The translations under genes and the position numbers were made by a program. Below are positions 1-6,527 of a stretch of 7,466 nucleotides of DNA, one piece after another (the first letter of the stretch is position 1; every line of letters starts with the position of its first letter). This DNA is from Candidatus Firestoneibacteriota bacterium (GTDB lineage: Bacteria; JACRDZ01), in NCBI GenBank assembly GCA_016212735.1, contig JACRDZ010000152.1:1-7466 (forward strand), written 5' to 3'. The notes below the pieces were generated by a model. The model ran no database searches. It worked only from the letters and a program-made list of their open reading frames with translations, and was not told the origin of the DNA.

Positions 1-195
1 ACAGGATTTACATTTACACCTGGAGATGTTGTTGATTTGAGAGAAAAAATAAAATTATTATTATTTAATAAGACTCTAATTTCCATAATGGGGAAAAATG
101 CAAGAAAAATAGTTGAAGAAGAATTGAATCAGGAAAAATATTATAATACTTTAATGATGTATTACAAAGAGATAATAGAAAAGCATAAAAAATAA
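1..195 (+). CDS. Glycosyltransferase (GT4-type), C-terminal fragment
   Basis: Frame 1 is open from the first base to a TAA at 193-195, giving 64 visible residues; the start lies outside the window. The fragment opens with TGFTFTPGDVVDLREKI, which matches the end of the nucleotide-sugar binding domain of GT4 (GT-B fold) glycosyltransferases. There a G-x-x-(F/V)-x-P-G-(D/N)-x-x-x-L segment is followed by a helix with a MGKNAR-type motif (here about residues 30-35) and a terminal Y-x-x-(L/M)-x-x-x-Y helix, seen here as YYNTLMMYYKEI. Such enzymes transfer a sugar from a nucleotide donor during polysaccharide or glycoconjugate assembly, at the inner face of the membrane or in the cytoplasm. The radical SAM gene starts 17 nt downstream, so the two are probably co-transcribed. 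Donor and acceptor cannot be judged because the catalytic E-x7-E region is missing. Confidence 0.75.
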   Translation, partial: TGFTFTPGDVVDLREKIKLLLFNKTLISIMGKNARKIVEEELNQEKYYNTLMMYYKEIIEKHKK

Positions 196-212
196 TAAAG
201 GAATAATAAAAA

Positions 213-1232
213 ATGCAAAATCAAGTATCATTACCTAAAGAAATATGCGTCATACTTACTTATAGATGCAATGCAAAATGCAATATGTGTAATGTCTGGC
301 ACTATCCTACAAAGTCAGTTGATGAAATTACACCGGAACATATTAATAAATTACCAGAAGGGCTGAGATTTATAAACATAACTGGTGGTGAACCTTTCAT
401 CAGGCAGGATATTACAGAAATTATTGGAATTTTGCGGAAAAAAACAAAACGTATTGTAATAAGTACAAATGGGTTTTTTACTGATAGAATAATTGAGTTA
501 TGTAGAAAATATCCTGATCTGGGAATAAGAATAAGTATTGAAGGGCTTCCAAAAACCAACGATGCAATCAGAGGAATTCCAGACGGTTTTGACAGAGGTC
601 TCAGAACACTCCTTATATTACGAAAAATGGGGATTAAAGATATTGGATTTGGCATTACTGTTCAGGATATGAATTGTAAAGATCTGGGGCTGCTTTATGA
701 ACTGTCAAATGTACTTGGATATGAATTTGCAACAGCAGCTTTGCATAATTCACACTACTTTCATAAGCTTGATAATCGCATTGAAAATAAAGATATGGTA
801 TGCGGAGAATTTTCAAAGCTTATAACAGAATTATTAAAATCAAATTCCGTAAAGAAATGGTTCAGAGCATATTTAAATTATGGATTAATAAATTATATTT
901 ATGGCGGAAAAAGATTTATAAAATGTGAAATGGGCACAGAAGCATGTTTTTTAGACCCTTCTGGAGATATTCTACCATGTAATGGTATGGATCTTAAAGA
1001 TTCTATGGGAAATATTAAAGAACAAACATTTAATGATATCTGGAATAGTGAACAGGCTTTTGAAGTTCGCAAGAAAGTTGAATCATGTAATAAACAATGC
1101 TGGATGACTGGTAATGCAGTTCCTGTTATGAAAAAACACATAAATATACCTGCTAAATGGGTTTTAAAAAATAAACTTCGAATTATAATGAATAAAGAAC
1201 CAAATTTATGCTTTCCAGACAAACATACATGA
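213..1232 (+). CDS. Radical SAM protein with SPASM/twitch-like C-terminus
   Basis: The protein has 339 residues. The radical SAM cluster motif C-x3-C-x2-C is complete (C19, C23, C26), followed by a GGEP motif (58-61) that contacts the SAM amino group. This places it in the MoaA-like radical SAM superfamily, which cleaves S-adenosylmethionine with a [4Fe-4S] cluster to start radical chemistry. The C-terminal part has C238, C245, C256, C292 and C296, including a DPSGDILPCNGMD stretch and a later MGNIKEQTFNDIW stretch. These are typical of SPASM/twitch domains that hold one or two auxiliary Fe-S clusters. Five cysteines fit a reduced SPASM (twitch-like) set better than a full seven-cysteine one. 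ATG 213 is chosen because AAGGA at 198-202 lies 10 nt upstream. Placed between glycosyltransferase genes, it may modify a sugar or a peptide, but no precursor peptide gene is visible and the substrate is unknown. Confidence 0.88.
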   Translation: MQNQVSLPKEICVILTYRCNAKCNMCNVWHYPTKSVDEITPEHINKLPEGLRFINITGGEPFIRQDITEIIGILRKKTKRIVISTNGFFTDRIIELCRKYPDLGIRISIEGLPKTNDAIRGIPDGFDRGLRTLLILRKMGIKDIGFGITVQDMNCKDLGLLYELSNVLGYEFATAALHNSHYFHKLDNRIENKDMVCGEFSKLITELLKSNSVKKWFRAYLNYGLINYIYGGKRFIKCEMGTEACFLDPSGDILPCNGMDLKDSMGNIKEQTFNDIWNSEQAFEVRKKVESCNKQCWMTGNAVPVMKKHINIPAKWVLKNKLRIIMNKEPNLCFPDKHT

Positions 1233-1263
1233 ATATGAAATTCCAAAAATACATTTCGAGGCA

Positions 1264-1290
1264 AAGTAATACAGTAACGCTTCATTACTT
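1264..1290. promoter_or_regulatory. Candidate operator: inverted repeat at the antitoxin promoter
   Basis: AAGTAAT (1264-1270) and ATTACTT (1284-1290) form a perfect 7-bp inverted repeat around a 13-nt centre. The right arm shares its last two bases with the TTGACA -35 box. AbrB/MazE-type antitoxins commonly bind palindromes at their own promoter, so this could be the autoregulatory site. The repeat is AT-rich and short, so chance or a weak terminator after the upstream gene are alternatives. Confidence 0.3.
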
Positions 1291-1317
1291 GACAGATTCC
1301 TTACCATATTGTATGTT
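1289..1317 (+). promoter_or_regulatory. Sigma-70-type promoter for the toxin-antitoxin pair
   Basis: A perfect -35 box TTGACA (1289-1294) is followed by a 17-nt spacer and TATGTT (1312-1317, four of six matches to TATAAT). Transcription would start near 1323-1325, immediately at the Shine-Dalgarno of the antitoxin gene, giving a very short leader. It lies in the only sizeable gap (1233-1338) of the left half of the window. It may also drive the glycosyltransferase gene at 2006, since nothing separates that gene from the toxin. Confidence 0.6.
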
Positions 1318-1324
1318 ATTTATC

Positions 1325-1333
1325 AGGAGGTGA
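1325..1333 (+). promoter_or_regulatory. Strong Shine-Dalgarno that fixes the antitoxin start
   Basis: AGGAGGTGA is fully complementary to the 16S rRNA anti-Shine-Dalgarno and sits 5 nt before ATG 1339. An in-frame ATG at 1309 would place this motif inside the coding region, and it lies upstream of the predicted transcription start, so 1339 is the better start. Confidence 0.85.
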
Positions 1334-1338
1334 TTATT

Positions 1339-1578
1339 ATGTTGTGTAAAAAAACCTTTAAAAATCAAATTACTTTACCCAAAAAGATTATAGCGAATTT
1401 TGGAAATGTTGAATATTTTGATATCCAATCTGAAGAAAATAAAATTATTCTGTATCCAGTAATGATTAATACAATGACAGATATTTCTCTTTCTAGAATT
1501 AGAGAAAAAATTTCTTCTTTAGGTTTAACAGAAAAAGATATGGAATCAGCTATTAAATGGGCAAGGAAAAATAAATGA
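1339..1578 (+). CDS. AbrB/MazE-family antitoxin
   Basis: The protein has 79 residues from ATG 1339. Its N-terminal half carries the swapped-hairpin AbrB/SpoVT/MazE signature: a KxQITLPK-like stretch (residues 8-15, KNQITLPK), a hydrophobic middle, and an EENKIILYP strand (about 32-40). In known family members this half dimerises and binds DNA. The C-terminal half (about 50-79) is a charged amphipathic region ending in AIKWARKNK and is the likely toxin-binding tail. The family role is to neutralise a co-encoded toxin and repress the operon. The TGA stop overlaps the next gene's ATG in an ATGA arrangement (1575-1578), which implies translational coupling and supports a two-gene module. The function is inferred from the fold signature plus the PIN-domain neighbour. 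Confidence 0.83.
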   Translation: MLCKKTFKNQITLPKKIIANFGNVEYFDIQSEENKIILYPVMINTMTDISLSRIREKISSLGLTEKDMESAIKWARKNK

Positions 1579-1994
1579 TGGGTCAGCCAAGAATAGTGAT
1601 GGATACTAATGTATTTATTTCAGCAATACTTTTTAAAGGTGTTGCAAATAAGTTAGTTTATTTATGGCAAAACAATAAAATATTTTTTTTAATGTCTAAA
1701 GAAATTTTAGAGGAATATATCAGAGTATTATCCTATCCAAAATTTGCGTTAACTGATGAAGAAATAAAATATCTTATTGAAAAAGAAGTTATTCCTTTTA
1801 TTCAGCCAATAAAGATAAAAACAAAAATTAATATAGTTGAAAATGATTCAACCGATAATAAATTTGTTTCACTTGCATTAGATGGACATGCAAAATATAT
1901 TATAAGTGGCGATAAACATTTGCTTGAGTTAAAAAAATATCAACAAATTGAAATAGTTTCGATAAAAAAATATTTAGAAATTCAAGATATTTAA
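1575..1994 (+). CDS. PIN-domain toxin (putative ribonuclease, COG1569-like)
   Basis: The protein has 139 residues, a usual length for single-domain PIN toxins. The acidic residues of the PIN active site are visible in order: D10 in VMDTNVFISA, an acidic residue in SKEILEEYIRVL (E43 or E46/E47), D94 in the DSTDNKFVSLA motif, and D113 in IISGDKHLL. They would coordinate Mg2+ or Mn2+ for single-strand RNA cleavage. The DTN-V-x-(V/I)-S-A-x-(L/F) start and the D-x-x-DNKF-x-x-LA motif are characteristic of the family often named 'putative toxin-antitoxin system toxin component, PIN family'. All catalytic positions look intact, so the toxin is likely active. Translation can begin at ATG 1575 or at the adjacent ATG 1578; both overlap or abut the antitoxin stop. 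The RNA target cannot be predicted. Confidence 0.87.
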   Translation: MMGQPRIVMDTNVFISAILFKGVANKLVYLWQNNKIFFLMSKEILEEYIRVLSYPKFALTDEEIKYLIEKEVIPFIQPIKIKTKINIVENDSTDNKFVSLALDGHAKYIISGDKHLLELKKYQQIEIVSIKKYLEIQDI

Positions 1995-2005
1995 AAAAAT
2001 CTTAT

Positions 2006-3142
2006 ATGATATATAACAGTATAAAAATAGCAGTAACAGGAACACGTGGTTTTCCTGATATACAGGGTGGAGTAGAAACACATTGTGAACAATTATATCC
2101 AGGTCTGGTTAAACTTGGATGTGATGTTACAGTATTTACCAGAAAACCTTACATAACTTCAAATATAAATATATATAATGGCGTTAAATTAATATCAATA
2201 GATTGTCCTAAAAATAAATTTCTTGAAGCACTTGTACATACATTTAGAAGTATATTAGAAGCAAAAAAAATAAATCCGGATATTCTGCATATTCATGCAA
2301 TTGGGCCGTCATTATTTGCATTATTAGCAAGAGTTCTTGGGATGAATGTAGTTGTAACAAATCACGGTCCTGACTATAAAAGAAAAAAATGGACTCTGCC
2401 AGCTAAATTTTTTTTAAAGTTTTGTGAGATGATAGGAGTGTTATTTGCAAATGAAATTATAGCTATAACATCTGATATTTCCAATAATATTAAATTGAGT
2501 TATGGTAAAAACTCTGTTATTATACCCAATGGGGTAAATATACCCTGTTATCTGGAGACAGAAGAGGTTTTAAAAAAATTTGATATAGAAAAAGGGAAAT
2601 ATATTCTGACAGTGGGAAGGTTTGTCCCTGAAAAAGGATTTATTGACTTAATTGAAGTTTTTAATAGTAGTGAGTATAATAACTGGAAACTGGTTATTGC
2701 TGGAAATGCTGACCATGAAGATAAATATAGTTTAAATCTAAAGGCAGAAGCGAATAAAAATAGTAATATTATTTTAACAGGGTTTCTAACAGGGGAATCT
2801 TTACAGGAAATATACAGTCATGCAGGGCTTTTTGTTTTACCTTCGTATTATGAAGGATTACCTATAGTTTTACTTGAAGCTATGAGCTATGGTTTATCAT
2901 GTATAGCTTCTAATATACCAGCTAATAAAAACATAGAATTAAGTGAGGATAGATTTTTTAAATCAGGAGATATTAAAACACTTGAAATAAAAATAAAAAA
3001 GTTTATAGATAATCCTTTAAGCGATGAAGAAAGAAAAAAGCAGATAAATATGATAGCTGAAAGGTATGATTGGGAGAAAATAGCAAATAAAACGCTGGAT
3101 GTATATGTAAAAGTACTAAGGGCTCAAGCAAAAATAACTTGA
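2006..3142 (+). CDS. Family 4 glycosyltransferase
   Basis: The protein has 378 residues and a complete GT-B fold plan. The N-terminal acceptor domain opens with KIAVTGTRGFPDIQGGVETH (7-26), which holds the glycine-rich loop and the GGVE-x-H motif typical of RfaB-like GT4 enzymes. The DILHIHAIGP segment (92-101) follows. The C-terminal donor domain has VGRFVPEKGF (203-212; R205 and K210 are the likely diphosphate contacts), LTGFL (257-261), and the E-x7-E motif in YYEGLPIVLLE (E283 and E291). It should transfer a sugar from a nucleotide-sugar to a lipid-linked or glycan acceptor in surface polysaccharide synthesis; the donor is unknown. It starts 11 nt after the PIN toxin stop without an obvious Shine-Dalgarno, so it may rely on translation from upstream. 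The last eight codons lie in the left arm of a long palindrome, so the final residues (RAQAKIT) may be an acquired tail. Confidence 0.9.
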   Translation: MIYNSIKIAVTGTRGFPDIQGGVETHCEQLYPGLVKLGCDVTVFTRKPYITSNINIYNGVKLISIDCPKNKFLEALVHTFRSILEAKKINPDILHIHAIGPSLFALLARVLGMNVVVTNHGPDYKRKKWTLPAKFFLKFCEMIGVLFANEIIAITSDISNNIKLSYGKNSVIIPNGVNIPCYLETEEVLKKFDIEKGKYILTVGRFVPEKGFIDLIEVFNSSEYNNWKLVIAGNADHEDKYSLNLKAEANKNSNIILTGFLTGESLQEIYSHAGLFVLPSYYEGLPIVLLEAMSYGLSCIASNIPANKNIELSEDRFFKSGDIKTLEIKIKKFIDNPLSDEERKKQINMIAERYDWEKIANKTLDVYVKVLRAQAKIT

Positions 3143-3285
3143 ACATTTTAGCTTGTTCTTTTGGACGCTAACTTCGTTGTAACCTCAGTTACATAGCTTA
3201 TTTATTGCTATGCTCCTTCGGTTACGCCTCGTTATCGTTCAAAATTCCAGCGCTAAAATTGTCCAATTTATTTTTGCTTGAGCCC
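3120..3285. repeat. Long imperfect palindrome (MITE-like or large hairpin element)
   Basis: The arms 3120-3152 and 3252-3285 are reverse complements with two mismatches and one single-base gap; the outer 18 nt, starting GGGCTCAAGC, match perfectly. The pairing continues inward: TTTTGGACGCTAAC (3159-3172) against GTTATCGTTCAAAA (3231-3244, 12 of 14), GTAAC (3179-3183) against GTTAC (3221-3225), and CATAGC (3192-3197) against GCTATG (3207-3212). The apical loop is TTATTTATT. The short sequence TAA directly flanks both ends and could be a 3-bp target duplication. No transposase is encoded, so a non-autonomous foldback element is one reading. A structured intergenic RNA, a strong attenuator or a terminator between the two genes are others. 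The left arm covers the end of the glycosyltransferase gene. Confidence 0.8.
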
Positions 3286-3302
3286 TAAAGGGGAAAACTT
3301 AA

Positions 3303-6300
3303 ATGAAAATAATAAATCAAAGAAAAACAAAGTCAGTTGTTACAGTTTTAGTTATCTGTATTTTGGAATTATTACTTAATATAAATATAAAAGCGCAAAA
3401 TATTGGTTCAAGCAGTAATTTCAAAGGTGTTGCATGGACATCAATTGGGCCTGGATGCGGTGGAGGATATCTTTCTGCTTTAGCTATTGTATCAAAAGGT
3501 CAGTCTTATCCAAGAATGATTTATGCCGGCAGTAACGAAGGTGGTTTTTATAAATCAATTGATGATGGAACGTCATGGCAGATATTAAATAATGGACTTA
3601 AGAATTATGATGTTGAAGTTATAGTTTACAATCCTCAAAATCCTGATATCATTTATATTGCTACTTCTGGTGGTATTTATAAAACTACTAATGGCGGTAT
3701 GGACTGGGCATTACAAAGAACGGGTTTCCCCTCAATTGTTCAATATTCATATAGTGCTCCAGTTTCTACGTTGATAATGGATCCGAATGACCCTAATATT
3801 TTATATGCTGGGATTGGAAAATGGAATGAAGACGATATTATGAATGACTATAGAAAAGGTATAATTTATAAAAGCACAGATGCAGGTGAAAAATGGGCAA
3901 TAGTTAATATTGGAGCGAATAATCTTGATCCCAAATCTTCGATTATGAAATTAGCAATTGATAAACAAAACTCAAATATAATATATGCAGCTACTGATAA
4001 AGGGTTATACAAATCAGCAGATACCGGGGTTAATTGGATTCTTAAAAATAATGGGTTGCCGAATTTTCAGGGAGAGAATCTTGTTTTTGTAAAAAATGTC
4101 GTAATTGATCCATTAAATTCAAATATTATCTATGTTGTATTATATTCCAAACCAAACACTCTACCATGGCAGGGTGGAGTTTATAAAAGTATTGATGCCG
4201 GGGAAAATTGGCAGGCAATAAATAGTAGTCTGGAACCTTCACAATGGGAAAAAGACCAGTATTCTTCATCACTTAATAATAAAAAAACAAGAAATTTTTT
4301 AAATTTTGCAGTAAGTCCTCAAAACACATCAATACTTTATATTGGTTCTACATCATGGTGGGGAGGAGGAATCTGGAAATCAATAAATGGCGGTGAAACA
4401 TGGTCACAGTCCACTTCCAATTCAAATGTTGATTCTTATCCTGACGAACGGTGGTCAAGCGGAGGGATTTCATCAATCTCATCTTTTGCAGCAGATAATT
4501 CGGACTCCAGTTTTATATGTTTTGGAAGTAATATGGCATTTTATAAAACTATTGATGGTGGGCAGACGTGGAAGCAATCATACACAGAACGGATTTCACA
4601 GGACTCTTATGGAGAATATTACTGGAAAGGGAGAGGGATTGAAACTGGTATAGGAACTGCCATAGCTATAGATACAACAAAGTCAGGAAGACTTTATTTT
4701 GGTTATTATGATGTTGGTTTCCTGAAGAGTAATTATGATAGCACTGCTTTTAAAATGTCTAATGCTCCAGTTTACGGAGTTGATTCTACCGGTAGTTATC
4801 CCGGAACGAGAGAAGATGTTGGAAATGCTTTCTCTATTTTAGTTGATCCTGACAGTACTAATATTATTTATACTGCTAATGGGATGAGGAAAACAAATGA
4901 TGGTTTGATTGCCAAAAGTCTTGATTATGGTGAAACATGGCAGGTTTTAGGACAGCCATCAAATGGGTTACTAAATGGACAGATATGGGCAATCGCAATT
5001 GACAGAACAACGCCTGTTGAAGCAAGAACTATTTATGCTGCAAACCGTGATAAAGGTATCTTTAAAACTAATGATGGAGGAAAATCGTGGTTTGCTGCAA
5101 ACAATGGTTTAGGAGGTCAAAAAAAGAGTTTAAGAGCAAGAGCAGTTGCTGTTGACCCGAATAATTCACAGATTATATATAGTGGATTTCTTGGGATAAG
5201 ATATAATGATACTACATCCAGTGATTTAGGCGGAGCATACAAATCAGTTGATGGAGGAGCAACGTGGACAAAAATCGGTACATCAGATATAGCATCAGTT
5301 TTAGATATTGAAATTGACCCTGTAGACTCAAATAATGTTTATATTAGCACCAGAAGATTAAATGATCCCGGACCTCCTTCAAAGATTTATTTTGCAGGAG
5401 TTTATAAATCGACTGACAAAGGAAATACATGGGCTAAAATATTTGATTATTCTTTTATATTAAAAAATGAAAGTAAATTTTATGCTGTATCAAGCATTGC
5501 AATAAATCCTAAAAATCCCAGGATTATTTATGCTGCTACAGATGATCAGTCTTTTCATGATGAATATATAGCTTTTGGAATTTTACGCAGCCGTGATGGC
5601 GGAAGTACATGGGAGAAGGTAAATAATGGGCTGTCACATTTAAATATTAATCAAATTGCAATTGATCCTGAAAATACTTATAAACTTTATGCTGCTACCA
5701 GCGGGAATGGTTTTTTTAAGGGTATTGATTATGATGTTGATACTACCGCACCTTCAACACCTGTTGTTATTGATCAGGGGGCTTTAACAAAAAGTACAAC
5801 TACATTAAGTGCAAATTGGGCAGCTTCAGACCCTGAATCAGATATTGCTGAATATATTTACGCTATTGGTTCTTCTCAAGGTTCAACTGATGTTGTATCA
5901 TGGACATCTGCTGGTATAAAAAAATCAATCGCAAGAAATGATTTAAGTTTAACAAATGACTCCACTTATTTTTTTAGCGTTAAAGCAAAAAATGAATTTG
6001 GACTCGAAAGCCAGGCTGGTTATTCTGATGGTATACTTATTGACACAACGTATGTTAATCAGTCTCCGACAGTAATGCTAATTGCTGATAAAACTACAGG
6101 TATTGCTCCGCTTACAGTTATTTTTAATGCAAAAGCAAAAGATATGGATGGTTTTATTATAAGTTACGAATGGGATCCGGAAGGATCTGGTGCTTACAGC
6201 TCACCGGGTATGGATTCCACAATTTCTTATACATATACAAATCCAAAAACTTATAATGCAACAGTTAAAGTTACAGATAATAGTAATGCAAATACTGTTA

Positions 6301-6527
6301 ATTATTTAGATATTATTGTAACAGAAACCACAGGTGTTATACAGCCGGTTCCAAAGAAGAAAAAAAGTAAAAAATTTTGTTTTATTTCATCAATATATTG
6401 TGGAAGCAATAAAATAAAAAATTTAACAAAACTAAATAAAGTCAGGGATAATTATTTAATCATAAATCCTTTAGGGAAAATATTTACAGAATATTATTAT
6501 AAAATTTCACCATATTTAAACTTCTAA
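3303..6527 (+). CDS. Secreted BNR-repeat (beta-propeller) protein with Fn3-like, PKD and CFI-box-like C-terminus
   Basis: The protein has 1074 residues. It begins with a Sec signal peptide: basic residues in 1-10, a hydrophobic core about 11-25, and probable cleavage after A31 (IKA|QN). Residues about 83-775 hold at least twelve Asp-box motifs of the form (Y/F/W)KSxDGGxTW, for example at 83-92, 126-135 and near 763. This indicates one or two large beta-propellers of the VPS10/BNR (sortilin or Ycf48-like) kind. No RIP arginine motif of sialidases is seen, so binding is likelier than sialidase activity. Next come an Fn3-like domain (about 813-916) and a PKD domain (about 919-1011, with the SYEWDPEG strand). 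A lysine-rich linker (KKKKSKK) leads to a CFI-box-like domain (1026-1074: CFISS, VRDNYLI, NPLGK, YYYKISP). AAGGGG at 3288-3293 supports ATG 3303. The protein is probably exported and surface-bound, for adhesion or polymer binding. The ligand is unknown. Confidence 0.85.
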   Translation: MKIINQRKTKSVVTVLVICILELLLNINIKAQNIGSSSNFKGVAWTSIGPGCGGGYLSALAIVSKGQSYPRMIYAGSNEGGFYKSIDDGTSWQILNNGLKNYDVEVIVYNPQNPDIIYIATSGGIYKTTNGGMDWALQRTGFPSIVQYSYSAPVSTLIMDPNDPNILYAGIGKWNEDDIMNDYRKGIIYKSTDAGEKWAIVNIGANNLDPKSSIMKLAIDKQNSNIIYAATDKGLYKSADTGVNWILKNNGLPNFQGENLVFVKNVVIDPLNSNIIYVVLYSKPNTLPWQGGVYKSIDAGENWQAINSSLEPSQWEKDQYSSSLNNKKTRNFLNFAVSPQNTSILYIGSTSWWGGGIWKSINGGETWSQSTSNSNVDSYPDERWSSGGISSISSFAADNSDSSFICFGSNMAFYKTIDGGQTWKQSYTERISQDSYGEYYWKGRGIETGIGTAIAIDTTKSGRLYFGYYDVGFLKSNYDSTAFKMSNAPVYGVDSTGSYPGTREDVGNAFSILVDPDSTNIIYTANGMRKTNDGLIAKSLDYGETWQVLGQPSNGLLNGQIWAIAIDRTTPVEARTIYAANRDKGIFKTNDGGKSWFAANNGLGGQKKSLRARAVAVDPNNSQIIYSGFLGIRYNDTTSSDLGGAYKSVDGGATWTKIGTSDIASVLDIEIDPVDSNNVYISTRRLNDPGPPSKIYFAGVYKSTDKGNTWAKIFDYSFILKNESKFYAVSSIAINPKNPRIIYAATDDQSFHDEYIAFGILRSRDGGSTWEKVNNGLSHLNINQIAIDPENTYKLYAATSGNGFFKGIDYDVDTTAPSTPVVIDQGALTKSTTTLSANWAASDPESDIAEYIYAIGSSQGSTDVVSWTSAGIKKSIARNDLSLTNDSTYFFSVKAKNEFGLESQAGYSDGILIDTTYVNQSPTVMLIADKTTGIAPLTVIFNAKAKDMDGFIISYEWDPEGSGAYSSPGMDSTISYTYTNPKTYNATVKVTDNSNANTVNYLDIIVTETTGVIQPVPKKKKSKKFCFISSIYCGSNKIKNLTKLNKVRDNYLIINPLGKIFTEYYYKISPYLNF
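6378..6524 (+). other. CFI-box-like C-terminal domain (protein domain, + gene)
   Basis: The last 49 residues start with Cys-Phe-Ile-Ser and run through VRDNYLI, NPLGK and YYYKISP. This follows the pattern I recall for the CFI-box C-terminal domain: CFIATAAYG, then LRxFRDxYLL, N-x-x-G-(R/K), YY-x-x-SP. A poly-lysine linker precedes it. Many family members continue after the SP into an ADFI-type segment and a hydrophobic stretch; this one stops six residues after SP begins. The domain is found at the extreme C-terminus of exported proteins, and its exact role (sorting or anchoring) is not established to my knowledge. Confidence 0.7.

Noticed and set aside
302..655. Minus-strand open frame of 117 codons inside the radical SAM gene, with another at 899-1285
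   Set aside because: Both are antisense to well-conserved radical SAM motifs, show no recognisable domain, and have low-complexity hydrophobic composition typical of shadow frames.
3159..3244. Integron attC-like recombination site within the palindrome (CGCTAAC ... GTTATCG with inner GTAAC/GTTAC)
   Set aside because: The folded shape and position after a gene resemble attC, but the box sequences do not fit RYYYAAC and GTTRRRY, the pairing extends far beyond these boxes, and no second site or integrase is present in the window.
3246..3276. Bacteroidetes-type promoter (TANNTTTG, here TATTTTTG at 3269-3276) before the BNR protein gene
   Set aside because: No matching upstream TTTG/TTG element lies at the expected distance, and the sequence is part of the palindrome arm in an AT-rich context, so a match of this kind is expected by chance.
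4387..4653. Plus-strand open frame of 88 codons inside the BNR protein gene
   Set aside because: It lies in a different frame within an unbroken coding region with clear Asp-box motifs; no domain or ribosome site supports it.
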